DNA from: Anaerolineales bacterium
Lineage (GTDB): Bacteria; Chloroflexota; Anaerolineae; JAAEKA01
NCBI GenBank assembly: GCA_020634615.1
Contig: JACKBI010000005.1
Span: 124,001-188,000, forward strand
DNA: 64,000 nucleotides
Direction: 5' to 3'
The notes under the pieces were generated by a model. The model ran no database searches. It saw only the letters and a list, made by a program, of their open reading frames with translations, and was not told where the DNA came from. Of this stretch, positions 54,924-62,868 are shown piece by piece (position 1 is the first letter of the stretch; every line of letters starts with the position of its first letter). The position numbers were made by a program, and so were the translations under genes.

Positions 54924-56171
54924 ATGCACCCACCCATCCGCTTGCTGCACATTGCCGACATCCATATCGGCATGGAGAACTACGGCCGCCTGGACCCGCA
55001 AACTGGGATCAACGGACGCGTGATGGATTTTCTGCGCCGCTTGAACGACGCGGTAGCCTACGCGCTGGACAACGAGATCGACGTCGTCATCTTCGCCGGC
55101 GATGCCTATAAAACCCGCGATCCCAACCCGACCTACCAGCGTGAGTTCGCCCGGCGCATGAAGCGGCTGGCCGATGCGGGTATCCCGGTGGTCATGCTGG
55201 TGGGCAATCATGATCTTCCGGCCGTTGCCCAGCGGGCTACCAGCATCAGCATTTTCAGCACGCTGGACGTGCCCAATGTCATCGTCGGTGACCGTGAAAA
55301 GGTCTGGAAGATCACCTGCCGCCGCGGCCAGCCGTTGCAGGTCGCCACTGCGCCGTATCCACTGAAAAGCCGCCTGCTGGCCGACGATGACAACCGCGGC
55401 AAGTCCATTGCCGAGATCGACGGCCTGCTGCAATCGGCGCTGGTCGAAAACATCCGCGCCATGGCCGCTGAGGCGCGCCAGCAGCCTGACGTGCCTGCGG
55501 TGCTGACCGGCCATTTCAGCGTTCAGGAAGCCAGCCAGGGTTCCGAGCGCAATATCATGATCGGGCGGGATGTGGCCGTCCCGCGAAGCGCGCTGGCCGA
55601 TCCCGTCTGGGATTACGTCGCGTTGGGCCACATCCACAAACACCAGAGCCTCAACCGCGACCTGCATCCGCCGGTCATCTACAGCGGCAGCATCGAACGG
55701 ATCGACTTCGGCGAGGAGCACGAGCCCAAGGGTTGGGTGCTGGCAACGATCGAGCGCGGCAAAACCGACTGGCAGTTCGTGCCAAGCTACAAATTCCCTG
55801 CTCGTCCATTTGTCACCATCAAACTGGACGTGCGCGAGGAAGAGGGCGATCCGACGCCGGCGGTGCTGGCAGCCATCGAGCAACGCGATCTCGACACGGC
55901 AGTTGTGCGGCTGGTGCTGCGCCTGCGCGATGATCAGGAAACGCTGCTGCAGGAGCGTGAGGTGCTGCGTGCGCTTCAGCGCGCCTATTATGTGGCTGGC
56001 ATCAACAAGGATGTGGAAAGACCCGAGCGGCAACGGCTGGGCGGGGTGTCCGTGGAAACGTTGTCGCCCCAGGAACTGCTGGCGCGTTACTTCGAGGTCA
56101 AAGGCGTACCAGGCGAGCGGGCGGCGGTATTGCTTGAGGTCGCCAAAGAAATCATGGCGGGACAGGAGTAA
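54924..56171 (+). CDS. sbcD: SbcD/Mre11-family DNA exonuclease
   Basis: The product has 415 residues. The calcineurin-like phosphoesterase motifs are complete: LLHIADIHIGMENYG (motif I), VIFAGDAYKTRDPNPTYQ (II), MLVGNHDLPA (III, catalytic His), VLTGHFSVQEA (IV) and VALGHIHKHQ (V). The C-terminal capping domain has VVRLVLRLRDDQETLLQ. It should be a Mn-dependent nuclease acting on DNA ends or hairpins. Its usual ATPase partner SbcC is not beside it; the next genes are a toxin-antitoxin pair. The start at 54924 (MHPPIRLLH) is set by homology; the longer frame from 54825 overlaps the Cys-cluster gene. Confidence 0.92.
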   Translation: MHPPIRLLHIADIHIGMENYGRLDPQTGINGRVMDFLRRLNDAVAYALDNEIDVVIFAGDAYKTRDPNPTYQREFARRMKRLADAGIPVVMLVGNHDLPAVAQRATSISIFSTLDVPNVIVGDREKVWKITCRRGQPLQVATAPYPLKSRLLADDDNRGKSIAEIDGLLQSALVENIRAMAAEARQQPDVPAVLTGHFSVQEASQGSERNIMIGRDVAVPRSALADPVWDYVALGHIHKHQSLNRDLHPPVIYSGSIERIDFGEEHEPKGWVLATIERGKTDWQFVPSYKFPARPFVTIKLDVREEEGDPTPAVLAAIEQRDLDTAVVRLVLRLRDDQETLLQEREVLRALQRAYYVAGINKDVERPERQRLGGVSVETLSPQELLARYFEVKGVPGERAAVLLEVAKEIMAGQE

Positions 56172-56230
56172 TGCCTTATCCGGGCTTGCTCGACTGTTAC
56201 TAGCGTGATAACATGGCCGTGAACGCACTC

Positions 56231-56310
56231 AGGACGCGTCTAGAATTAACTTCTGTGTTGGCTCGGTCAGGAGACCGGCCAAAGCGGGGACTAATTGATA
56301 GACGCGTCCT
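56231..56310. repeat. 80-base stem-loop with nested hairpin upstream of the toxin-antitoxin pair
   Basis: A perfect 12-bp outer stem AGGACGCGTCTA/TAGACGCGTCCT (56231-56242 with 56299-56310) extends inward into a loosely paired AATTA/TAATT. It encloses a small GGTC-AGGA-GACC hairpin. It lies between the sbcD stop and the antitoxin start and could be a structured leader RNA or a small repeat element. Confidence 0.55.
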
Positions 56311-56340
56311 TAGTAGGTTGTGACAGAAAAGGAGTTTGAG

Positions 56341-56589
56341 ATGATTGATCAGCAACTGTGGGTACGCGAACGTTTTCCTGTTCTTTATGAAGGGAACAAG
56401 CCGAAAGCTGTTCTGGTAGATGTCGAGTCGTTTGCCGTGATGGAAACGATGATGGACAACATTCTCAATCGCGAGGCAGAGCCAGAGGATGCAATTCTGG
56501 TGGCATCGGGTATTCTTAAGCAACTCGCTGATCAAACACAGGACGAGTTATCGTCAACAGATTGGGAGAAAGAGCTTGACGAGTTATAG
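56341..56589 (+). CDS. Phd/YefM-like antitoxin
   Basis: The product has 82 residues. The N-terminal half (WVRERFPVLYEGNKPKAVLV, then DVESFAVMETMMDNI) resembles the Phd/YefM fold: a short strand, PKAVLVDVESF, then a helix. The acidic C-terminal tail (TQDELSSTDWEKELDEL) would wrap the toxin. It lacks the usual AR..L start, so it is a divergent member. AAGGAG lies eight bases before ATG 56341; a GTG at 56320 is possible. It overlaps the toxin gene. The pair should repress its own promoter, and an 80-base stem-loop lies just upstream. Confidence 0.75.
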   Translation: MIDQQLWVRERFPVLYEGNKPKAVLVDVESFAVMETMMDNILNREAEPEDAILVASGILKQLADQTQDELSSTDWEKELDEL

Positions 56590-56935
56590 GGTAGTCCTCA
56601 CTTCGCCGTTCAAGTCATGCGTCCGGCAGTTGGGAAAGCGCTATCCGAATGTGAAGGATGATATCCGAGTCGCCATCAGCGCTCTGTTGCAGGAGCCGCG
56701 ATTAGGGGTTGTCATTCCAGGAGGCTCTGGGATCCGCAAACTTCGAGTTCGCAACAGCGACGCGAGAAAGGGAAAGAGCTCCGGCTATCGCTTGCTCTAT
56801 TTCGTTGATGAACACCCCAAACCGGCGATCCGCCTCGTATTCTTGTACTCAAAGTCTGATCGGGAAGATGTAACGCGCAAGGAGTTGCAGGAGTTGCTGT
56901 TGCAGATCAAAGAGGAGTTTGAAGGAAGTGAGTAG
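56576..56935 (+). CDS. RelE/ParE-superfamily toxin
   Basis: The product has 119 residues and starts at TTG 56576, inside the end of the antitoxin gene, with GGGAG seven bases upstream. The fold is that of RelE: SYRVVLTSPFKSCVRQLGKR, the strand RKLRVRNSDARKGKSSGYRL, LYFVDE, and IRLVFLYSKSDREDVT with the conserved Tyr. The C-terminal helix is basic and acidic. RelE proteins cut mRNA at the ribosome, while ParE proteins block gyrase. The KSD(R)ED end is typical of the RelE/HigB side. The longer frame from 56489 would overlap most of the antitoxin and is rejected. Confidence 0.85.
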   Translation: MTSYRVVLTSPFKSCVRQLGKRYPNVKDDIRVAISALLQEPRLGVVIPGGSGIRKLRVRNSDARKGKSSGYRLLYFVDEHPKPAIRLVFLYSKSDREDVTRKELQELLLQIKEEFEGSE

Positions 56936-56980
56936 ACTCGATGTGGGTTCAATGTCATCACGCAAATTGAGCCATACGAC

Positions 56981-57790
56981 ATGACCAACCCAACTCTCAT
57001 GGCTGTCTTTGCCCACCCCGACGACGAGGCGTTCGGCACAGGCGGCACGTTGTCCCGCTACGCGGCCGAGGGTTGCGACGTGTTCGTGGTGACTGCCACG
57101 CGCGGCGAGGCCGGCCAGATCGCCGAGCCGGGCCTTGCCACGTCCGCCAACCTGCCTTATGTGCGCGAGCGCGAGTTGCGCTGTGCCTGCCAGCAGTACA
57201 GCGCGCGCCCCCCTTACTTTCTGGACTACCTGGATGGCCAGCTCACGGTGGTGCATCAGGGACAGGCGGTCGGCAAGCTGGTCAGGCTGATTCGCCAACT
57301 CAAGCCGGATGTGCTGATTACGTTCGGACCTGATGGCATCTACGGGCACTATGATCATATCGCCGTTCATCGTTGGGCGACCATCGCCTATGATCTGGCG
57401 GCCGAGCCTGACTATTTTCCCGACCTTGAGCCGAGCGAGCCGCACCGGATCAAGAAGCTCTATTACCGCGTTTCGTCGCAGGAAGGTCTGGACGCGCGCC
57501 GGCAAAACGGCCAGCGTCCCGCGGTGATGATGGACGGTGTGCCATTCCCATTCGTCGGCCTGCCGCTGGCTCAGATCACCACTGTGATCGACGTGGGCGA
57601 TTTTGTGGACGCCAAGCTGGCCGGCATTCTCTGCCACGCGACGCAGATCGGGCGCAACAACCGATATGTGGAGACGCCGGACGAGGTGGTAAGCGATCCC
57701 TGGTTTCGCCAGGAGACGTTCTCGCTGGCACACACCACGCTGGCATGGCCTGTCGGTGTGGAAACGGACCTGTTCGCAGGTCTGCGGTAG
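56981..57790 (+). CDS. PIG-L family deacetylase
   Basis: The product has 269 residues. This zinc enzyme removes an acetyl group from an N-acetyl sugar conjugate, as in MshB or BshB of thiol synthesis. The metal motif is FAHPDDEAFGTGG at the N-terminus. GPDGIYGHYDHIAVHRW supplies the third ligand. KLYYRVSSQEG and CHATQIGRNNRYV match the family's C-terminal part. It could make a low-molecular-weight thiol for the DinB-like protein at 50561, but no other thiol gene is near. ATG 56981 has no clear Shine-Dalgarno sequence. Its stop lies 32 bases before the SulP start. Confidence 0.92.
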   Translation: MTNPTLMAVFAHPDDEAFGTGGTLSRYAAEGCDVFVVTATRGEAGQIAEPGLATSANLPYVRERELRCACQQYSARPPYFLDYLDGQLTVVHQGQAVGKLVRLIRQLKPDVLITFGPDGIYGHYDHIAVHRWATIAYDLAAEPDYFPDLEPSEPHRIKKLYYRVSSQEGLDARRQNGQRPAVMMDGVPFPFVGLPLAQITTVIDVGDFVDAKLAGILCHATQIGRNNRYVETPDEVVSDPWFRQETFSLAHTTLAWPVGVETDLFAGLR

Positions 57791-57822
57791 ACAACTCCCA
57801 AAATGACCTCCAGGTACTCGCC

Positions 57823-59535
57823 TTGACACGCCAGCGCGCGCCCAACAATACCTTGGGACAACTCAAACCAGATCGGGGATTGATCAGTTCTGATCTTATT
57901 GCCGGATTGACCTTCTCGGTCGTCAACGTGCCGCAAGCTATGGCGCATGCGCTGCTTGCGCTGGTCAGCAACCCTGTGATGGGTATCTATACGCTGATGG
58001 TTGCCGTGCCCGTCGGCGCGGTATTCACCAGTTCGGTGCTGATGAACGTCTCGACTACCGGTGCGCTTTCGGTAGCTACCGGTGAAGTCCTCGGTCCGCT
58101 TCCGGTCGCCTCCCGTACTGCGGCACTGGTCGCGCTGGTGTTTCTGGTCGGCCTGTTTCAGATACTGGCAGGCGTTTTCCGGCTGGGCTTTCTGGTGCGC
58201 TTCGTCTCGAATGCGGTCATGACCGGGTTTCTCAACGGCATTGCAGTGCTGATCATCGTCGGCCAGTTGGGGGCATTGACGGGATATTTCAGCCCTTACA
58301 GCAACAGGATTGCCCAGGCGCTGGACCTGTTTCTCCATCTGGATCAGGTGAACCGCTACACAACAGTCATCGGGTTGTTGACACTGGGGTTGATGGCATT
58401 GTTGCTGAGTTCGCGGCTGCGCAAGTTTGCATTCATCATAGCCATCGCGCTGGCGACGGTTCTGGTGACCGCACTGGGCTGGCAATCGGTCGAGACAGTC
58501 GGCGACATCGCCACCATCACTGCCAAACTGCCCGAGATCGCCGTCCCCGACGTCGCCCTGTTGTTGCAGATGCTGCTGCCCGCGTTCTCCATCGCAATCA
58601 TCGGACTGATTCAGGGAGCGGGCGTCAGCCAGGGCTATCCAAACCCTGATGGCAAATATCCCAACATCTCGCGTGACTTTCTTGGCCAGGGCATTGCCAA
58701 CCTGGCGACCAGCTTTGTGGGCGGCATCCCGGCCGGCGGGTCGATCTCCGGCACCGCGTTGATCATGAGTGCTGGCGCTCGCTCGCGCTGGACCAACATC
58801 AGCGTCGGGGTGTTCGTTGCCCTGATCGTCGCGCTGTTTGCGTCGCTGGTCAGCCTGGTGCCGATGTCGGCTCTGGCGGCGTTGCTGATCGTGGCCGGTT
58901 TCCAGGGCTTGCGCGTTCCGCAGGCGTTGACGGTCTGGAACACCAGCCGCGTGTCTGGCGTGGTAATGATCCTGACCTTTCTGGCGACTCTGGTCATGCC
59001 GCTGCAATACGCTGTGCTGGTAGGTGTCGCCTTCAGCATCCTGCTCTACGTGGCGCGCCAGTCCAACAGGGTGGTGTTGATACAGATTGTCCCCGTTCCG
59101 GGCGGTCTGCCCGAGGAACATCCAGCGCCGGAGAGCCTGCCCAGCAATAAGGTGACCATGCTCCAGATCTACGGCAGTCTGTTCTTCGCCGCCGCCAAGA
59201 GCCTGGAAGAGTTGCTGCCGGCAGTCGATGATACAACCCACGCCGTCGTGTTGATCGGGCTGCGCGGCCGCAATGAGATCGGCAGTACCTTTGTCAACGT
59301 GCTGGAACGTTACTCCAAAGACCTGCAAGCCCACAACAGCAAGCTGATGCTGGTGGGCGTCAGCCCCGAGGTGTATTCGCAGTTGGCGCGTTCTGGCTTG
59401 CGGGCGCAGATCGGCGACGAAAACATCTTTCCTGCGACCGCCCAGTTGGGCGCGGCAATGAATCGCGCGTTGGTTGTAGCAAATCAATGGCTCGACCAGC
59501 CGGCAGAAGTCGCGTTCGATCCTGGAAATCTATAA
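57823..59535 (+). CDS. SulP/SLC26 family anion permease with STAS domain
   Basis: The product has about 570 residues. This inner-membrane transporter carries sulphate, bicarbonate or another anion. The signature is SSDLIAGLTFSVVNVPQAMA (transmembrane helix 1). About 12 hydrophobic helices follow. TM8-10 have IIGLIQGAGVSQGYPNPDGK and GGIPAGGSISGTALIMSAGA. The C-terminal STAS domain starts at TMLQIYGSLFFAAAKSLEEL. TTG 57823 is chosen as start, with AGGT eight bases upstream. A frame from 57745 would overlap the PIG-L gene by 46 bases and add polar residues. The substrate is unknown. A bidirectional terminator follows. Confidence 0.9.
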   Translation: MTRQRAPNNTLGQLKPDRGLISSDLIAGLTFSVVNVPQAMAHALLALVSNPVMGIYTLMVAVPVGAVFTSSVLMNVSTTGALSVATGEVLGPLPVASRTAALVALVFLVGLFQILAGVFRLGFLVRFVSNAVMTGFLNGIAVLIIVGQLGALTGYFSPYSNRIAQALDLFLHLDQVNRYTTVIGLLTLGLMALLLSSRLRKFAFIIAIALATVLVTALGWQSVETVGDIATITAKLPEIAVPDVALLLQMLLPAFSIAIIGLIQGAGVSQGYPNPDGKYPNISRDFLGQGIANLATSFVGGIPAGGSISGTALIMSAGARSRWTNISVGVFVALIVALFASLVSLVPMSALAALLIVAGFQGLRVPQALTVWNTSRVSGVVMILTFLATLVMPLQYAVLVGVAFSILLYVARQSNRVVLIQIVPVPGGLPEEHPAPESLPSNKVTMLQIYGSLFFAAAKSLEELLPAVDDTTHAVVLIGLRGRNEIGSTFVNVLERYSKDLQAHNSKLMLVGVSPEVYSQLARSGLRAQIGDENIFPATAQLGAAMNRALVVANQWLDQPAEVAFDPGNL

Positions 59536-59543
59536 CGGAACGT

Positions 59544-59581
59544 AAAAACTCTCGCTGGTTTTGCATCCAGCGAGAGTTTTT
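59544..59581. terminator. Bidirectional terminator between SulP and the 59675 gene
   Basis: A perfect 15-bp stem AAAAACTCTCGCTGG (59544-59558) pairs with 59567-59581 around an 8-base loop. A-runs and T-runs flank both sides, so it ends transcripts from both converging genes. Confidence 0.9.
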
Positions 59582-59674
59582 GCCTTCGCATTCACCCAAG
59601 TTGTTTGAAAAGTCACCCAATCGGCGACTTCCGAAGTCCACCAACGACGCCTTTCAAACAGTCTCCACGATCTG

Positions 59675-60418
59675 TCAGACAGCTTCTTGCTTCAGGGCCA
59701 CCGCGTCGGCTGTCAGATCGTCGAACACAATCGCCCGGTCCTCAGGCGAGTCAAACGAGAGGAAGATCGTTGCATCTTCATACTTGGGCTTGGTGCGTCC
59801 GCCGCTGCGATATCCTCCCCACACATCCAGCGGGGAAGTCGTAGGTGGTATCTCCCGGCGCACCTGAATCTGCAGGGCCGGCCGCAGCGAACTGCCGAAT
59901 TCAAGCTCGCCGGGGTCGATGCGCAATATTTCCTTGTGCTTGAAAAACATGTACCACATGCCAATCTCGTGGGCCGGCCATGAGCCAATCCCCAGGAAGC
60001 TGGCTGGCGGGCAGATGGCCATCACGGCATGTTCGCGGGTCTCGAAGCTGCGAAAATAGGCCAGCAACTCTGTGAAGTCCTGGGATCTGCCTTCCACCTC
60101 GAATCGGCCTGTAGCCCGCAGCTTGAGCATGTCAGCCGGGTTCATCATGGCTGCGTCCGGGCGACGGCGGGCTGGCTCACTCTCGGGTGCAAAGACCAGG
60201 TAAAAGCGACGGGATGCCACTGACCGGAGCAAGACCAGCACCACCAGCAACGTAGCGCAGACAATGACGCCCGCCGTGCCGCCCGGCAGCCAACGGATGG
60301 CAAACAGCCCTGCCAGAATGACTAGCGCAACCATGCCCCATCGATCCAGCGGTGCGCCCATCCAGTGGTGGCGGTTCATCTGATAGGTGATCCAATACAA
60401 CCTGCCTGCGAGCTTCAT
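59675..60418 (-). CDS. Membrane protein of unknown function with two N-terminal helices
   Basis: The product has 247 residues. Two hydrophobic helices (about 26-42 and 47-66) anchor it. The remaining 180 residues are cytosolic, soluble and strand-rich: RFYLVFAPESEPARRRPDAA, MWYMFFKHKEILRIDPGELE, ALQIQVRREIPPTTSPLDVW and ATIFLSFDSPEDRAIVFDDL. The Tyr/Trp-rich end with KYEDATIF resembles a PH-like fold, but I cannot assign it. Start 60418 is ATG. It converges with SulP and is divergent from the uracil-DNA glycosylase gene. The region 60419-60520 between the two starts shows only the promoter of the latter. Confidence 0.7.
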   Translation of the reverse strand: MKLAGRLYWITYQMNRHHWMGAPLDRWGMVALVILAGLFAIRWLPGGTAGVIVCATLLVVLVLLRSVASRRFYLVFAPESEPARRRPDAAMMNPADMLKLRATGRFEVEGRSQDFTELLAYFRSFETREHAVMAICPPASFLGIGSWPAHEIGMWYMFFKHKEILRIDPGELEFGSSLRPALQIQVRREIPPTTSPLDVWGGYRSGGRTKPKYEDATIFLSFDSPEDRAIVFDDLTADAVALKQEAV

Positions 60419-60517
60419 AAGTGTTTGGCCTTGGTTACTTTACAGAATGGTGGAGCAATTCTAGCATCTTCGCAGCCATTTCACAAGTCATCCGCGGTTC
60501 CCTGGAACGGCGCCGCG

Positions 60518-60526
60518 TGTTATAAT
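60518..60526 (+). promoter_or_regulatory. Extended -10, near-leaderless promoter
   Basis: A perfect TATAAT (60521-60526) preceded by TGT forms an extended -10. ATG 60537 lies ten bases later, so the transcript leader should be about four bases. Confidence 0.6.
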
Positions 60527-60536
60527 CGGGTCCGTC

Positions 60537-61187
60537 ATGGTTATGAACGACGCTGATCTTCGCCGTCAGCTTGCTGACTGTCGCCGCTGCCAAAATGCTG
60601 GCTATCAAGTCGCCGCGCCGCCCATCGTCTCAGGCAGCGCGGCAGCCCGTTTGATGGTCATTGGGCAGGCGCCCGGCCGGGTCGAGAACGAGCGGACCGG
60701 ACTGCCGTTCAGCGGGCCAGCCGGCAAGCGCTTGTTTCGCTGGCTGGCTGAAGCCGGCTGGGACGAAACTGAGTTTCGTACGATCAACTACATGACGGCT
60801 GTCACCAAGTGTTTCCCCGGCGCAAATGCCAACGGTCGCGGTGACCGATTGCCCAGCAAGGCCGAACAGGCGCTCTGCCGGCCGTGGTTGGAAACGGAAC
60901 TGGCGCTGGTGCGGCCCGCAATGATCGTCCCGGTGGGTGGACTGGCCATCAGCTTGCTGCTCGGCTCGACGCTGCGGCTGGATCAGGTGATCGGTCGTGT
61001 AGTCGCCCGCCCGCAGGACGACGACCAGTTGACTTCGTGGGCGCAGACGCACCTGTCGCCACAGGCCCGACTCGTTCCGCTGCCACATCCATCCGGCGCG
61101 TCGCAGTGGTATAACCGGCCTGAAAACCAGGCGCTGGTGCGCGAGGCAATCGACCATCTGCGTGCGGATCGCCTGGCGCACTTGTAA
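60537..61187 (+). CDS. Uracil-DNA glycosylase family protein (family 4/5-like)
   Basis: The product has 216 residues and should start base-excision repair by removing uracil. Motif A is VIGQAPGRVENERTGLPFSG. Motif B region is PLPHPSGASQWYN. Four Cys suit a 4Fe-4S cluster, as in family 4/5: two in DCRRCQ (15 and 18), one in VTKCFPG and one in ALCRPWL. Motif A has Gln-Ala-Pro-Gly where family 4 has Glu-Ala-Pro-Gly, so activity may be of another UDG class. ATG 60537 is near-leaderless; an in-frame ATG at 60543 is possible. Confidence 0.88.
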   Translation: MVMNDADLRRQLADCRRCQNAGYQVAAPPIVSGSAAARLMVIGQAPGRVENERTGLPFSGPAGKRLFRWLAEAGWDETEFRTINYMTAVTKCFPGANANGRGDRLPSKAEQALCRPWLETELALVRPAMIVPVGGLAISLLLGSTLRLDQVIGRVVARPQDDDQLTSWAQTHLSPQARLVPLPHPSGASQWYNRPENQALVREAIDHLRADRLAHL

Positions 61188-61249
61188 CCAGAACCGCGCC
61201 GCTACCATCCTGTTTACACCAAACAACTTCACCCTGAAAGGTAAATTTC

Positions 61250-62767
61250 ATGCAAATCAACGTCAAGCAAGGCCAGCTTCAGCAAGAATCAACCGAACTG
61301 CTGGTCGTCAATCTCTTCGAAGGTGTCACGGAACCGGGCGGCGCGCTCAAGGCGGTGGATAACGCGCTAAGTGGGCTGGTGACGCAGCTGATCGCAGCCG
61401 GTGATGTGACTGGCAAGCTGGGCTCAACTCATCTGCTCTACACCAACGGCGCGCTGCCGGCGCGGCGTGTCCTCATCACCGGTCTCGGCAAGGAAGCAGA
61501 ATTCTCTGTCAGTGTCGCACGTAAAGCGGCAGCCGCGGCCGCCAGGCGGGTGCGCGAACTGGGCGTCAGCGCGTATTCGACGGTGGTACATGGCGTGGGC
61601 CGCGGCGGGCTGAGCGTCATCAACGCTGCCGAGGCGCTGGCCGAAGGCTCGCTGCTGGGCGGCTACAAGTTTGCATCCTACAAGCGCGATGGCGATGACA
61701 AGAGTAGTCCGGAGATCAGCGAGCTGACGGTTCTGGAAGCCGATGCAGCTAAGCTGGATGACGTGCGCGCTGGTGTGACCGTCGGTCAGGCTGTCGGCGA
61801 AAACGCCAACTGGGCACGCGATCAGGTCAACGAGCCGGCCAACTATCTGACGCCGCGTGAGTTGGCGCGTCGGGTGCGCGAGCAGGCTGAGCGGGTCGGT
61901 TTGCAGGTTCAGGTGCTGGACGAGGCAGAAATGGCCGAACTGGGCGCCGGATCGTTTCTGGGCATCGCGCGCGGCAGCGACGAGGAAGGCCAGTTCATCG
62001 TCCTGGAGCACTATCCCAAGGATGTCGATCCGGCCAGCTTGCCGACCATTGTCTTCGTTGGCAAGGCGATCACCTTCGACACGGGCGGCATCAGTCTCAA
62101 GCCCGGCGAGAACATGTGGAAGATGAAGGACGACATGGGCGGCGGCGCGGCAACCGCTGGCGCGTTGCTGGCGGCTGCTCGTTTGAACCTGCCCGTGCAC
62201 GCCGTTGGCCTGATCCCCGCCACCGAGAACATGCCGGGCGGCGACGCGATCAAGCCCAGTGACGTAGTGACGGCCATCAACGGCAAGACGATGGAGATCA
62301 TCAGCACCGATGCGGAGGGACGCCAGGTGATGGCTGACGCGTTGTGCTACGCGCAGCGCTACAATCCCGATGCCGTGCTGGATATTGCGACCCTGACCGG
62401 CGCCATCGGCATTGCACTGGGGCCGGATCTGGCCGGTCTGTTCTGCGACGACGATGATCTGCGCGGCAGATTGCTGGCGGCCAGTGAGTTCATGGGCGAG
62501 CCCATGTGGCCGATGCCGGTTTGGAAGCCCTATCGCCGGCTGATCGACACCGACGTAGCCGACATGAAGAACACGGGTGGGCGCTATGGCGGCGCGATCA
62601 CAGCGGCTATCTTCCTGCGTGAGTTCGCCGGCGAGCAGCCCTGGGCGCACCTCGACATCGCCAGCACCGCCTATCAGGAAGCCAACGACGCCTTCAGCGT
62701 TCGCGGCGGTACCGGCTTCGGTATGCGCACGCTGTTTGAGCTGTTGCGCGGCTACGCGGCCCAGTAA
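61250..62767 (+). CDS. pepA: Leucyl aminopeptidase, peptidase family M17
   Basis: The product has 505 residues, normal for this hexameric cytosolic enzyme. The catalytic domain shows FVGKAITFDTGGISLKPGEN (Lys and Asp ligands), MKDDMGGGAATAGALL, ATENMPGGDAIKPSDV and STDAEGRQVMADAL, the NTDAEGR signature with Ser in place of Asn. The N-terminal macrodomain-like part is normal (TELLVVNLFEG). AAAGG lies ten bases before ATG 61250. Its stop codon lies within a heptad repeat. PepA of E. coli also binds DNA in site-specific recombination; no such site was seen here. Confidence 0.96.
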   Translation: MQINVKQGQLQQESTELLVVNLFEGVTEPGGALKAVDNALSGLVTQLIAAGDVTGKLGSTHLLYTNGALPARRVLITGLGKEAEFSVSVARKAAAAAARRVRELGVSAYSTVVHGVGRGGLSVINAAEALAEGSLLGGYKFASYKRDGDDKSSPEISELTVLEADAAKLDDVRAGVTVGQAVGENANWARDQVNEPANYLTPRELARRVREQAERVGLQVQVLDEAEMAELGAGSFLGIARGSDEEGQFIVLEHYPKDVDPASLPTIVFVGKAITFDTGGISLKPGENMWKMKDDMGGGAATAGALLAAARLNLPVHAVGLIPATENMPGGDAIKPSDVVTAINGKTMEIISTDAEGRQVMADALCYAQRYNPDAVLDIATLTGAIGIALGPDLAGLFCDDDDLRGRLLAASEFMGEPMWPMPVWKPYRRLIDTDVADMKNTGGRYGGAITAAIFLREFAGEQPWAHLDIASTAYQEANDAFSVRGGTGFGMRTLFELLRGYAAQ

Positions 62768-62842
62768 GCAGTAAACAGTCAACAGTAAACAGTGAGCAGA
62801 AGCCAGATCCGGTCTGTTCACTGTTTACTGTTCACCGGTCAC
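62763..62842. repeat. Heptanucleotide repeats in inverted arrangement, tract E
   Basis: Six units (AGTAAGC, AGTAAAC, AGTCAAC, AGTAAAC, AGTGAGC, AGAAGCC; 62763-62804) include the pepA stop. Four units on the opposite orientation follow (TGTTCAC, TGTTTAC, TGTTCAC, CGGTCAC; 62815-62842). The two arms pair over 22 bp with two mismatches and then run into TTTTT, so the tract can also act as the pepA terminator. Confidence 0.75.
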
Positions 62843-62868
62843 TTTTTGCACCCTACACCCCAGCCCCC

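Noticed and set aside
56231..56310. tRNA gene or phage attachment site
   Set aside because: No cloverleaf arms or TTCGAATC loop, and no integrase nearby; the stem-loop has a different shape.
57571..59487. 638-residue open frame on the minus strand opposite the SulP gene
   Set aside because: It is full of Gln/His/Asp-rich low-complexity sequence with no motifs. The plus strand encodes a clear SulP permease with STAS domain and a terminator.
61424..62821. 465-residue open frame on the minus strand opposite pepA
   Set aside because: Antisense of the M17 peptidase, with no motifs and no ribosome binding site.
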